Assembly: GCF_020614375.1 (NCBI RefSeq)
Contig: NZ_CP085327.1
Span: 868,001 to 932,000 of the forward strand
DNA length: 64,000 bases
Origin: Haladaptatus salinisoli
GTDB lineage: Archaea; Halobacteriota; Halobacteria; Halobacteriales; Haladaptataceae
Direction: 5' to 3'
Part shown: positions 8,532-17,395 of the stretch, piece after piece
Numbering within the stretch: the stretch's first letter is position 1
Layout of the letters: each line of letters opens with the position of its first letter
The notes under the pieces: model-generated
The model's input: only the letters and a program-made list of their open reading frames with translations
Told to the model about the DNA's origin: nothing
The model's database searches: none
Translations under genes and position numbers: made by a program

Positions 8532-9920
8532 TCAGTCCTCCTGCAGCGGGAATGCGTTTCGTAATCGCTCGCTGTCGGGCGCGTTCGAGACGAACCGCTC
8601 GACGGAGAAGTCCTGGAAGACGGTGTCCTCGTCGACCGGGTACACCTCCTCCCCGACCAGCGATTCGATGATGGTCGCGTTCCGGTAACAGCCCAGTCCG
8701 AGGTCGGGCGTCCCGACGCCGTGGGCGTGGAGGCCGGCGTTCTGGACGAACACGCGGCCGGGCGCGTCGAACTCGACCTCGTAGTTCTCGTCGATGCGAA
8801 GTCGACCCTTCGCGTCGCGGTCGATGGCGTCCTCGATGCCGGCGAGGAACGGCGGCGTCGGGCGGTGGTAGCCCGTCGAGAGGACGACGACCTCGCTCTC
8901 GTGGGCGAACCGCTCGCCCTCCTGCCACTGCTCGCAGGTCAGGCGGTAGCGGTCGCCGGTGCGCTCGAGGTCCTCCACCTCGGTCGTGGCGAGCATGCCG
9001 ACGTCGGGGTCGGCGTCGCCGACGGAGCGCTCGTAGAGCAGGTCGAATATCTCCTCGCTGGTGCCCTCGTCGATGCCCTTGTACAGCAGGTCCTGCTCGG
9101 GCAGCACGTCGTCCCTCGTCTCCTGGGGCAGGTCGTGGAAGTACCGCGTGTACTCCGGCGTGAAGTGCTGGAGTCCCAGCTTCGAGTACTCCATCGGGAA
9201 GAAGCCCTCCGAGCGCGTGAGCCAGTCCAGCCGATAGTCCGCCTCCGGTTGCTCCCGGAGCAGGTCGAGGAACACCTCGGCGGCGCTCTGGCCCGACCCG
9301 ACGACCGTGACGGAGTCGGCGTCGAGACACCGCTCCCGGCGGTCGAGGTACGACGCCGAGTGGAACACGTCCTCGTCCGGGTGTCCCCGGAGCGACTCGG
9401 GGACGAACGGGACGCTTCCGACGCCGACGACGACGTCGTCCGCGCGGTACTCGAACGTCTCGCCGCCGGGGTCGCGGGCGGTGACGCGGAAGACCTCCTC
9501 GGCCCCGTCGTACCGAACGTCGGTCACGCGCCGATTGAACCGCGTGCTGTCGAGGTTCTCCGCGACCCACCGGCAGTAGTCGTCGTACTCCCGGCGCGGA
9601 ACCTGGAACGTCTCGTAGAAGTAGAACTCGTAGATGCGGTCGCGCTCGCGGAGGTAGTTCAGGTAGCTGTGCTCGCTTGTCGGGTCGGCGAGGGTCACGA
9701 GGTCGGCGAGGAACGGCACTTCGAGGGTCGCGTCCTCGATGAGCATCCCGCCGTGCCACTCGAACTCGGGCTTCTGTTCGAGAAACGCCGCCTCGCAGTC
9801 GACGTCGTCCAACAGCGCGGCGAGGCCGAGGTTGAACGGGCCGAGACCGATCCCGACGACGTCGTACGTCCTCGGCGTCCCGTCCGCGTTCGCCTCGTCG
9901 GCCCGCGCTCCGCCCGTCAT
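8532..9920 (-). CDS. rhbE: Diamine/lysine N-monooxygenase (IucD/RhbE-like)
   Basis: The 462-residue protein is an FAD- and NADPH-dependent N-hydroxylating monooxygenase. It makes the hydroxylamine that later becomes the iron-binding hydroxamate. The FAD site VGIGLGPFNLGLAAL is near residue 25, the NADPH site VVGSGQSAAEVFLDLL near 210, and the family STGYHRP motif near 340. The neighbours make 1,3-diaminopropane, so that is the likely substrate, rather than lysine or ornithine; this is inferred from rhb gene order. The start overlaps the acetyltransferase stop by four bases. The first 18 or so residues are a non-conserved tail. Confidence 0.9.
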   Translation of the reverse strand: MTGGARADEANADGTPRTYDVVGIGLGPFNLGLAALLDDVDCEAAFLEQKPEFEWHGGMLIEDATLEVPFLADLVTLADPTSEHSYLNYLRERDRIYEFYFYETFQVPRREYDDYCRWVAENLDSTRFNRRVTDVRYDGAEEVFRVTARDPGGETFEYRADDVVVGVGSVPFVPESLRGHPDEDVFHSASYLDRRERCLDADSVTVVGSGQSAAEVFLDLLREQPEADYRLDWLTRSEGFFPMEYSKLGLQHFTPEYTRYFHDLPQETRDDVLPEQDLLYKGIDEGTSEEIFDLLYERSVGDADPDVGMLATTEVEDLERTGDRYRLTCEQWQEGERFAHESEVVVLSTGYHRPTPPFLAGIEDAIDRDAKGRLRIDENYEVEFDAPGRVFVQNAGLHAHGVGTPDLGLGCYRNATIIESLVGEEVYPVDEDTVFQDFSVERFVSNAPDSERLRNAFPLQED

Positions 9921-10510
9921 CGACCCATCACCTCCGACTCGAACCGCTCGCGCTCGCAGACCATCAGCAGGGCGTCCTTCTCGTCCAGCGAGAGTTCGCG
10001 GCGGGGTTCGAAGCCGCACTTCTCGAAGACGTGGATGACCTTCCCGTTGCGAACGTCGGGTTCCGTCACCACGCGCTCGGTCTCGTCGTGGCGGAACTGG
10101 AAGGCGGTCATCGCCCGGAGGAGCGGTTCCGCGTAACCGTGCCCGAGAAACTCGGGCACGCCGATGAGCAGGTGAATCCCCTGGTCGGCGGGGTCGGCGT
10201 CGTAGTGCTCCGCGAGGTCGTCGTCCGCCGCCCAGTAGGACTCCCAGTAGCTCATCGGCACGTGGTCCAAGTGGCCGACGTAGAGCGTCTGGTGGTCGTC
10301 CGCCAGCTTCTCCGCGAGCTTCCTCCGGAACGCCGGGAGCGGGTCGTTCCATCGCCAGTACGGGAGGACGTGCGGTTCGTTCAGCCAGCGGTGGAGGCGA
10401 CCGAGGTCGCGCTCCATCGACGCCCGTCGGAACGAGATGGTCTTCCCGATGTCGGCGTCACGGGTCTGGTAGTCGTAGTCCGACGCGACGATTCCGGCCG
10501 GGCCGGTCAT
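9917..10510 (-). CDS. rhbD: Siderophore GNAT acetyltransferase (IucB/RhbD-like)
   Basis: The 197-residue protein resembles the acetyltransferase of aerobactin and rhizobactin synthesis, which acylates the N-hydroxy-diamine with acetyl-CoA to give the hydroxamate. Visible family features are RLHRWLNEPHVLPYWRW near residue 40, PMSYWESYW near 85, and the acyl-CoA binding region GVPEFLGHGYAEPLLRAM near 115. A late VFEKCGFEPRREL segment follows. It overlaps the genes on both sides by four bases, so it is translated within the operon. Chain length of the acyl group cannot be read from sequence. Confidence 0.88.
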   Translation of the reverse strand: MTGPAGIVASDYDYQTRDADIGKTISFRRASMERDLGRLHRWLNEPHVLPYWRWNDPLPAFRRKLAEKLADDHQTLYVGHLDHVPMSYWESYWAADDDLAEHYDADPADQGIHLLIGVPEFLGHGYAEPLLRAMTAFQFRHDETERVVTEPDVRNGKVIHVFEKCGFEPRRELSLDEKDALLMVCERERFESEVMGR

Positions 10511-12282
10511 GCTCTCACCTCCAACTCCCGTACGAGGGGATTGGGAATCTCCGTGTAAACGGATTGGTTCTCGAGCGACCCCGTCAGTTCGTCCATGCCG
10601 CGGAACCGCGTCAGCAGGTTCGCCTTGCAGGGGAGCCGCCGGTCGGACAGCAGGCTCGACACCAGCGAGGACTCCTCGCGGTCGAACTCGCGGAGCGATT
10701 CGAGCTCCTCGCGGAGGACGGCGAGCAGGTCGCGCTCGTCCGCGAGTCCGGCGGTTCCGAAGGCGTTGACGACGCCGAAGGCGTTGTTCAACACGACGTA
10801 GTACCGGATTCGCTCGTCCGCCACCGCGTCCGCGACCAGCGTGTCCGCGCGCTCCGCGACGCCCGGCAGGAGGTCGTCCACCTCATCGCGCGTCGACTCC
10901 GCGAAGTAGTAGCCCTGATTGTCGCGGTACCGGTACTCGGCGGGGTAGCCGTCGCGGAGCGTCAGGACGCCGTTCTGCTGGTGCGCTTCGAGGCCGACGC
11001 CGTAGGTCAGGTACAGCCACAGCACGGGCCGAATCGAGACGGCGAGGTACCGCCGGAACCAGTCCTCGCTCACGGCGTCGGTCGCCCGCCCCTCGCGGTC
11101 GGCGATCTCCTCGACCACGTTGGCGAGCCGCGAGTTTCCGCCGAACGCGTGGTCCTGACAGAGGCCGACGACGGGCGTCGCGTTCTTCGCGTCGTCGCCG
11201 CGGAAGGGGTTCTCGCGCAGCACGACCTCGAATCCTGACTCCGGCCCCTCCCCGGCCTCGACGGTCAGGTAGGCGGGGTCGCGCACCACGTCGAAGTCGG
11301 GGAACCGCGACCGCAACTCGGAGCCGAGGTCGGTGGTCAGCAGTTCGGTGATGGCGACGCCGCGCTCCAGTTCGGGGCGCTTGTTCGTCCGCTCCGAGTT
11401 GGTGATGTTCACCGCGAGCGACCCCTTCACCATGAACGACGAGTTCGGGGAGTACAGCGTCCGAACCGACGACGTGGGGTGGAAGGGACGCCCGCGACCG
11501 CCGAGGTAATCGAGGGTCCCGTCCGCCAGCAGCGACTCGACGTGGGGCTGGTCCAGCAGGTGCTCGGCCTGCCACGGGTGAACCGGAATCAACGCGTCAC
11601 CGCTCTCGACGTGCTCCCGACGGAACGACTCCGAAACCGCCGGGTCGGCGCGCAGTTCCGACTTCACCCACTCGGCGGCGCTCCCCTCGCGCGCCGACTC
11701 CTGCGCGACGACGGCGGGGTCGGCGCGGAAGTAGTGGAGGGGGAACGAGCCGCGGAGCTCCGGGGCGTACGTCGGCGCGTCGCGCTCGGCGATTCCCTGC
11801 CGGCTCTTCGGCGTCGGGTGGAGGAGGTGACCGAAGACGAGCGACTGCTCCGCGTCTACGAAGTCGAACTCGGTGCCGTAGAGTCGGTCGCGGTCGTCCG
11901 CGCGGGCCGCGACGAACCGCTCGGTGGCTCGCTCGCTCGACAGGACGCGCCGGAGCAACTCGTCGGCGACGTTGTCGCCCGACCGTTCGAGCGACAGTTC
12001 CTTCGTGACGAGGGTCGCCAGCGTCGCGTAGTCCGCGTCGTTCCAGTCGCCGCCCGCCCGGAACCGGACCGGGAGGTCGAACAGGTGTCGCCCCGTCGGC
12101 GAGCGGTACGACAGCGGCGCGCGCAGTTTGACGCCGACGGTCGGCAGGTCGAACGCCACCGTCTCGCCCGCCGACGCCGACTCGTCCCGCACGATTTCGT
12201 AGTTCCCCGTCTCCCGGAGGTAGGAGTTGAGGAACGCGTGGAGCGTCGCCGACTCGGCGGCGGCGCTCGCCTCGTCGCTCAT
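10507..12282 (-). CDS. rhbC: IucA/RhbC-type siderophore synthetase (NIS synthetase)
   Basis: This second NIS synthetase of the operon (591 aa) would attach the first hydroxamate arm to citrate. Motifs include LIPVHPWQAEHLLDQP near residue 230, PTSSVRTLYSPNSSFMVK near 275, KGSLAVNITNSERTNKRPE near 292, and a C-terminal GLEAHQQNGVLTLRDGYP near 440, which matches the family's ATP/citrate-binding region. The start MSDEASAAAES at 12282 overlaps the decarboxylase stop by four bases; the longer upstream open frame is a shadow. Gene order (third in the operon) matches rhbC. Confidence 0.92.
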   Translation of the reverse strand: MSDEASAAAESATLHAFLNSYLRETGNYEIVRDESASAGETVAFDLPTVGVKLRAPLSYRSPTGRHLFDLPVRFRAGGDWNDADYATLATLVTKELSLERSGDNVADELLRRVLSSERATERFVAARADDRDRLYGTEFDFVDAEQSLVFGHLLHPTPKSRQGIAERDAPTYAPELRGSFPLHYFRADPAVVAQESAREGSAAEWVKSELRADPAVSESFRREHVESGDALIPVHPWQAEHLLDQPHVESLLADGTLDYLGGRGRPFHPTSSVRTLYSPNSSFMVKGSLAVNITNSERTNKRPELERGVAITELLTTDLGSELRSRFPDFDVVRDPAYLTVEAGEGPESGFEVVLRENPFRGDDAKNATPVVGLCQDHAFGGNSRLANVVEEIADREGRATDAVSEDWFRRYLAVSIRPVLWLYLTYGVGLEAHQQNGVLTLRDGYPAEYRYRDNQGYYFAESTRDEVDDLLPGVAERADTLVADAVADERIRYYVVLNNAFGVVNAFGTAGLADERDLLAVLREELESLREFDREESSLVSSLLSDRRLPCKANLLTRFRGMDELTGSLENQSVYTEIPNPLVRELEVRA

Positions 12283-13799
12283 CGTTCCACCCCCGGCGAG
12301 ACCGCGCGCAGCGAATCGCCGCGGCGCTCCACCCTGTCGAGGACGGCCGCGACGTCGGAGAGCGTCGTGCGGGGGTTGAGCAGCGTGAACTTCAGCGCGC
12401 CGACGTCGTCGACCTCGGTGCGAGCGACGACGGCCTCGCCCTCTCGGAGCAGGGATTCGCGTATCGCCTCGTTTATCCACCCCACGCGCTCGTCCGTCGC
12501 GTCGAGGTCGTCCGGTCGGTAGCGGAAGACGACGGCGTTCAGCGTCGGCTCGGCGACCAGTTCGAACGCCGAGTCGGTGGCGAGGAGGGTCGCGACCTCC
12601 TCGGCGAGGTCGATGGTTCCGTCGACCAACTCCGCGAGTCCGCGCCGTCCGAGCGCCCGAAACGCGACGAACGGTTTGAGCGCGTCGAACCGCCGGGTCG
12701 TCTGCACCGACTTGGCGACGAGGTTCGGCGCGGAGTCGCCCTCCGGGTTGAGGTACGACGCGTTCTGCGCGATGAGTTCGTACCGCGAGCCGTCGCGCAG
12801 GAGGAACGCGCCGCAGCTTATCGGCTGGTAGAACAGCTTGTGGAAGTCGACGGCGACGGAGTCCGCGCGGTCGATGCCCGCGAGCAGGTCGCTCCGGCGG
12901 TCGCTGAGGGCCAGCGCGCCGCCGTAGGCCGCGTCGACGTGGAACCAGAGTCCGTGTTCCTCGGCGCGGTCGGCCAGTTCGTCGAGGGGGTCGATGCTCC
13001 CGAAGTCGGTCGTCCCCGCGGTGCCGACCAGCGCGAAGGGGAGCAGTTCGCGCTCGCGCAGTTCCGCGAGCGTTCGGTCGAGCGCGTCGGGGCTCATCCG
13101 TCGCTTCTCGTCGGTTTCGACGGTCACGACGGCGTTCTCTCCGAGTCCGAGGTGGGACGCGGCCTGCCGGGCGGTGAAGTGGGCGTCCTCCGAGCAGAGG
13201 AGGCGGAGCGCCTTCGCCCGGTGGGGCAGTCCCGACCGCTGAACGTCGGTGCCGAAGCGCTCCCGGGCGTACCAGTCGCGGGCCAGGAGCAGTCCCATGA
13301 AGTTCGACTGCGTCCCCCCGCTGGTGAACACGCCGTCCCCGTCGTCGTCGTAGCCGAACAGGTCGCAGAGTTCGGAGACCATCCGGGTTTCGAGCACCGT
13401 CGCCGCCGGGCTCTGGTCCCACGAGTCCATCGACTGGTTCGTCGCCGTCAGCATCGCCTCCGCGGCGAGCCCCGGCACCATCGGCGGACACTGGAGGTGC
13501 GCGACGCAGCGCGGGTCGGAGACGCCGACCGAGTGTCGCAGTATCGGCTCCGCCGCGTCGAGCGCCGCGTCCACCCCCTCGCCGTCCTCCGGAATCATCG
13601 CCTCGCCTTCGAGGCGCTCGCGGAGCGATTCGGGGCTCTCGCCCGAGTAGGGCGTCGCGTCCTCGACGAAGGCGTCGAGCACCGCGTCCGTCGCCCGCTC
13701 CATCGCGGTCCGGTAGGCGTCCGCGCTCCCGTCGCCGCCGAGGAACAGCGACTCGGCGCGGGCGTCGAGCGAGCGCCGGAGTTCGGTCGCTTCGCTCAC
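12279..13799 (-). CDS. rhbB: L-2,4-diaminobutyrate decarboxylase (PLP)
   Basis: The 506-residue protein is a group II PLP decarboxylase that converts 2,4-diaminobutyrate to 1,3-diaminopropane, the siderophore backbone amine. It shows FTSGGTQSNFMGLLLARDW near residue 158, WFHVDAAYGGALAL near 285, and the PLP lysine in VAVDFHKLFYQP near 322. I use the GTG at 13799, which overlaps the aminotransferase stop (GTGA) as elsewhere in this operon. The first residues SEATELRRSLDARAE then follow. An upstream start would run antisense-like sequence and is unlikely. Confidence 0.92.
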   Translation of the reverse strand: MSEATELRRSLDARAESLFLGGDGSADAYRTAMERATDAVLDAFVEDATPYSGESPESLRERLEGEAMIPEDGEGVDAALDAAEPILRHSVGVSDPRCVAHLQCPPMVPGLAAEAMLTATNQSMDSWDQSPAATVLETRMVSELCDLFGYDDDGDGVFTSGGTQSNFMGLLLARDWYARERFGTDVQRSGLPHRAKALRLLCSEDAHFTARQAASHLGLGENAVVTVETDEKRRMSPDALDRTLAELRERELLPFALVGTAGTTDFGSIDPLDELADRAEEHGLWFHVDAAYGGALALSDRRSDLLAGIDRADSVAVDFHKLFYQPISCGAFLLRDGSRYELIAQNASYLNPEGDSAPNLVAKSVQTTRRFDALKPFVAFRALGRRGLAELVDGTIDLAEEVATLLATDSAFELVAEPTLNAVVFRYRPDDLDATDERVGWINEAIRESLLREGEAVVARTEVDDVGALKFTLLNPRTTLSDVAAVLDRVERRGDSLRAVSPGVER

Positions 13800-15217
13800 G
13801 CGGCGGTCACCTCGTTCGCGGCGACCGCCTCGCCGACCGCTTCGTGGAAGCGTTCCGCGATGGCGTCCACGTCGTCCTTCGTGACGACGAGCGGCGGGAG
13901 GAACCGGACGGTGCTGCCGTGTCGCCCGCCCAGTTCCACGACGAGACCGCGCTCGAAGCACGCCGTCCGGATGGCCGACGCGCGGTCGGCGTCGGTGGGG
14001 TAACTGCCGAGGTCGTCCGGTTCCGCCGTCGGGTCGACTATTTCGGCACCGAGCATCAGGCCGCGTCCGCGAACGTCGCCGACGCAGTCGAACGCCTCGG
14101 CGGTCGCTTCGAGACGACCTCGCAGTCGGTCGCCCATCCGCGCGGCGTGGGCGTCGAGGTCGTTTTCGACGACGTGTTCGATGGTCGCGCGCCCCGCCGC
14201 CATCGCCAGTTGGTCGCCGCGGAAGGTTCCGGCGTGCGCGCCGGGCTCCCACGCGTCGAGTTCCTCGTCGTAGACGACGACCGCCAGCGGGAGTCCGCCG
14301 CCGACCGCCTTCGAGAGCGTCACCGCGTCGGGGACGATGTCGGCGTGCTCGAAGGCGTACAGTTCGCCCGTGCGACCCAGTCCGGTCTGTATCTCGTCCA
14401 CGACCAGCGGGATATCTCGCTCGCGGGTCGTCCGCCGTATCTCCCGCGTCCACTCGTCCGGGGCGGGAATCGCGCCGCCCTCGCCCTGCACGAGTTCGAG
14501 CACCATCCCCGCCGGGTCGGTGATGCCGCTCTCCGGGTCGTCCAGAACGCGCTCGACGTACCGACTGGCGGTTCGGCGGCCCTCTTCGCCGCCGATGCCG
14601 AACGGACAGCGGTAGTCGTAGGGGTAGGGAAGGTGGTGGACGTCGGGCATCGTCCCCGGCACGTCCGCCTTCGGGTCGGTGTCGCCCATCAGGCCGAGCG
14701 CGCCGTGGGTCATTCCGTGGTAGCCGCCCTGAAACGCCAGAACCGAGCGGTTACCGGTCGCGGTCTTGACGAGTTTCAACGCGGCCTCGACGGCGTCCGT
14801 CCCAGCGGGGCTACAGAACTGCACCCGCGCCGAGTCGGCGAACTCGTCGGGGAGGCTGTCGAACAGCGCGTCGACGAACCCGTCTTTCGTCGGCGTCGCG
14901 AGGTCGAGCGCGTGCAGCGGCCCGCTCGCGTCCAGCACTTCCTCGATGGCCTGCACGACGGCGGGGTGGTTGTGTCCGAGCGCGAGGGTTCCCGCGCCCG
15001 CGAGGCAGTCGTAGTAGACGTTCCCGTCCGCGTCCTCGACTTCGACCCCCTCCGCGCGCCGAATCGCCATCGGGAGGTGGCGGGGGTAGGTTCGCGCGTT
15101 CGATTCGCGGCGGGCCTGCTTTTCGAGCAGGCGCTCGTTCTCGGTTCGGCTCACGGCGACCCCTCCGTCGAATCGAGTCGCGGAGCCGCGGCTATTCGTC
15201 CGTCCTGGGGCTTGCAT
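13796..15217 (-). CDS. rhbA: Diaminobutyrate-2-oxoglutarate aminotransferase
   Basis: This class III PLP aminotransferase makes 2,4-diaminobutyrate from aspartate semialdehyde, the entry step of the siderophore pathway. It shows YDCLAGAGTLALGHNHP near residue 68, the cofactor Asp in LVVDEIQTGLGRTGE near 275, and the PLP lysine in VTLSKAVGGGLPLAV near 310. As annotated it has 473 residues. A GTG at 15154 (start of SRTENERLLEKQ) would give 452 residues and drops a non-conserved leader. The ATG at 15217 is 15 bases from an iron-box-like dyad. It is the first gene of the operon, so the boxes probably control all six genes. Confidence 0.92.
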   Translation of the reverse strand: MQAPGRTNSRGSATRFDGGVAVSRTENERLLEKQARRESNARTYPRHLPMAIRRAEGVEVEDADGNVYYDCLAGAGTLALGHNHPAVVQAIEEVLDASGPLHALDLATPTKDGFVDALFDSLPDEFADSARVQFCSPAGTDAVEAALKLVKTATGNRSVLAFQGGYHGMTHGALGLMGDTDPKADVPGTMPDVHHLPYPYDYRCPFGIGGEEGRRTASRYVERVLDDPESGITDPAGMVLELVQGEGGAIPAPDEWTREIRRTTRERDIPLVVDEIQTGLGRTGELYAFEHADIVPDAVTLSKAVGGGLPLAVVVYDEELDAWEPGAHAGTFRGDQLAMAAGRATIEHVVENDLDAHAARMGDRLRGRLEATAEAFDCVGDVRGRGLMLGAEIVDPTAEPDDLGSYPTDADRASAIRTACFERGLVVELGGRHGSTVRFLPPLVVTKDDVDAIAERFHEAVGEAVAANEVTAA

Positions 15218-15232
15218 CGGCGCATCACGGGT

Positions 15233-15248
15233 TTTAGGCTCGCCTAAA
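15233..15248. promoter_or_regulatory. DtxR-like iron box 1 of siderophore operon
   Basis: TTTAGGC and GCCTAAA form a perfect 7-bp inverted repeat with a two-base spacer. The core TTAGG...CCTAA matches the bacterial DtxR/IdeR operator core. It sits between a T-rich TATA-like stretch near 15253-15259 and the rhbA start, where a bound repressor would block the polymerase. Confidence 0.75.
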
Positions 15249-15267
15249 CCGAGTAAAAGCTTGCGGT

Positions 15268-15285
15268 TTTTAGGCAGCCCTAAAA
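15268..15285. promoter_or_regulatory. DtxR-like iron box 2 of siderophore operon
   Basis: TTTTAGG and CCTAAAA form a second perfect 7-bp inverted repeat, with a four-base spacer. It is centred 36 bases from box 1, on the far side of the TATA-like stretch. The two sites together fit binding by the DtxR-type regulators (Idr/SirR) that control haloarchaeal iron genes. Confidence 0.7.
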
Positions 15286-15440
15286 GAAAGAAAAGCGATA
15301 GTTACCGACGAACGACCGGATGTACCATCGTCGTCCGTCCGAGTTCGGAACGTCCGTTCCACCGGCGATATCGCCCCCGACCGAACGGGACCGGCCCACT
15401 TCCGAAGACTTACCTCGTATTGTTTCGACGTTGTCACTAA

Positions 15441-16811
15441 ATGGTCGTTCGCCTCCTACAGTACGCCGACGTGGAAAACGCGTACGATTCGCCCGAACGA
15501 ATCGGTCGCCTCGCGGGACGTATCGAAGAGTTGCGCGACGAGCGAACGTTCGTCTGCGGGGCCGGGGACGACACCGGACCCGGCGTCCTCTCGCTCGTCA
15601 CCGGAGGGAGACAATCGCTCCCGTTCTTCGACGCCGCTTCGCCGGACTTCGAGACGTTCGGCAACCACGACTTCGACCACGGGTTCGACGCCATCCGGGA
15701 GATCGTTCGAGAGTCGCCGCAGCGGTGGCTCAACGCGAACGTGGAACGCGACGGGAAGCGGTTCGCCGCGGAGCACACCGCCCCCACCGCGCTGGTCGAA
15801 CGGGACGGTCGCCGAATCGGGTTCGTCGGCGTGACCGCCCCGGAAACGCCGGACATCAACCCCGCCGCCGAAGAACTGACCGTTCTCGACCCGGTGCCGG
15901 TCGTTCGCGACGCGGCGGCGCACCTCCGGGACCGCGGCGCCGACCACGTCGTCGTCCTCTCGCACTGCGGCGACGACGCCGACCTCGCGGAACTCGACGT
16001 CGACGTCGTCCTCGGCGGTCACGAGCACGAGGAGCGAATCGAGCGCGTCGACGGGACGCTCCTCACCCGCCCGGGCGACCTCGGACGAACGCTGCTCGAA
16101 GTGGAACTCGGCGAGGGGCGACCGACCGCGACGCACCACGACACCGCCGATGCGACCCCCGACGCCGACGTGGTCGCCGCCCTCCGAAACCTGCTGGACG
16201 AGACCGGCCTGACCGAGACGGTCGGGACGCTCGACGAACCGGTACTCCGCCACGACCGCGCTCGGAAAGCCGGGGAGAGTCGCCTCGGCAACCTCGTCGT
16301 CGACGCTCAGCGCTGGCGCGCCGACGCCGACGTCGCCCTCGCGCTCGGGGGAATCCGTCCGGGCGACCCGCTGGAAGGCACCGTCACGGCCGCCGACCTC
16401 GTCGGATTGATGCCCTACGGCAACGACCTCCTCGCGGTCGAACTCCCGGGCGAACGCCTCGCCGAAGCGTTCAGGGAACTGTCGCTATCGTACCGATACC
16501 CCGATTCGCCGCAATACATGTTCGGTCACGTCTCCGGCGCGACCGTGACGTGGGACGACCGCGACGATACGCTGTCCGAAGCGACCGTCGACGGCCGACC
16601 GCTCGACCCCGAGAGACGGTACGAGGTCGCCGTCTCGGAGTACTTCGCGGAGGCGGACAACCTCTTCACGTCGTTCGACCGGAACGACGCGGTTCGAACC
16701 TGCGGAACCGTCCACGACGCGCTGGTCGAGTACGCCCGCGAGCGCGGACTCGACCCGACCGTCGACGGCCGCATCCGACGACCGCACTTCGACCCGCCGA
16801 CGGTTCGCTGA
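15441..16811 (+). CDS. 5'-nucleotidase/UshA-like phosphoesterase
   Basis: The product (456 aa) combines an N-terminal calcineurin-like metallophosphoesterase domain (about residues 1-220) with a C-terminal 5'-nucleotidase domain (about 250-430). Metal motifs are present in altered form: LLQYADVENAY near residue 5, ETFGNHDFDHG near 72, VVLSHCGDDADL near 170 and LGGHEHEE near 192. The C-terminal domain shows NLVVDAQRW and LGGIRPGD. UshA-type enzymes release phosphate from nucleotides or UDP-sugars. There is no signal peptide, unlike periplasmic bacterial UshA, so it is probably cytoplasmic. It is divergent from the siderophore operon, with a gap of 223 bases. Confidence 0.87.
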   Translation: MVVRLLQYADVENAYDSPERIGRLAGRIEELRDERTFVCGAGDDTGPGVLSLVTGGRQSLPFFDAASPDFETFGNHDFDHGFDAIREIVRESPQRWLNANVERDGKRFAAEHTAPTALVERDGRRIGFVGVTAPETPDINPAAEELTVLDPVPVVRDAAAHLRDRGADHVVVLSHCGDDADLAELDVDVVLGGHEHEERIERVDGTLLTRPGDLGRTLLEVELGEGRPTATHHDTADATPDADVVAALRNLLDETGLTETVGTLDEPVLRHDRARKAGESRLGNLVVDAQRWRADADVALALGGIRPGDPLEGTVTAADLVGLMPYGNDLLAVELPGERLAEAFRELSLSYRYPDSPQYMFGHVSGATVTWDDRDDTLSEATVDGRPLDPERRYEVAVSEYFAEADNLFTSFDRNDAVRTCGTVHDALVEYARERGLDPTVDGRIRRPHFDPPTVR

Positions 16812-16837
16812 CGACCGACGAATCTTCGTCGTCCCCC

Positions 16838-17317
16838 TCAGTACACGAAGACCTGATCCGACAGTTCGACGTAGAGGCCGTAGTAGGTCCCGTCCCGTTC
16901 GAGGTACGCGTGTCTATCCTCGGCCTGTCGCTCCGCGCGGTTTCCGACGCGCTCGACGAACCGATGGAACGCGTCGGAGGGGTCGCACGTCCCGTATCCC
17001 CCCTCCTCGACGACGGTTCGGAGGATCGCCTTCTCGGCGGACGAGAGCGTCGAGAAACGGATGGGTGCGTACCCGTCGCCGATTTCGGAACGAACTCGCT
17101 CGACTCTGATGACGCTGTCGTGCATCGAGTCGTGGGTCTCCCCGCAGTCGGTCGACCGCTCCCAGTCGGTCAACGAAGGCTCGTTATTTCCGGTCTTCTC
17201 GCGCTCCCCGGGTCGTTCGCGTTTCGTCGTTTCGGGCGCGCTCGCCGGCGTCGACCGACCGAGGCAACCGCCGACGAAGACGGCGGGGAGACTCGCGACG
17301 AGCGTACGACGGTTCAT
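16838..17317 (-). CDS. Putative lipoprotein, 159 aa
   Basis: The protein starts MNRRTLVASLPAVFVGGC, with twin Arg and a lipobox-like VGGC at residues 15-18, as in Tat-exported haloarchaeal lipoproteins. A Thr/Glu/Arg-rich spacer follows. A small domain of about 110 residues has two more cysteines (STDCGETHDS and YGTCDPSD). It ends with the Tyr-rich segment GTYYGLYVELSDQVFVY. I do not recognise the domain. It stands alone between the nucleotidase and gatA. Confidence 0.72.
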   Translation of the reverse strand: MNRRTLVASLPAVFVGGCLGRSTPASAPETTKRERPGEREKTGNNEPSLTDWERSTDCGETHDSMHDSVIRVERVRSEIGDGYAPIRFSTLSSAEKAILRTVVEEGGYGTCDPSDAFHRFVERVGNRAERQAEDRHAYLERDGTYYGLYVELSDQVFVY

Positions 17318-17395
17318 ACCGGTCGTACTCGCCGTTCGTTCCTAAGCGTTCGGAAGACTGAAAGAATCGTTTGACCGTTCGGTTCGACCGTTCGG

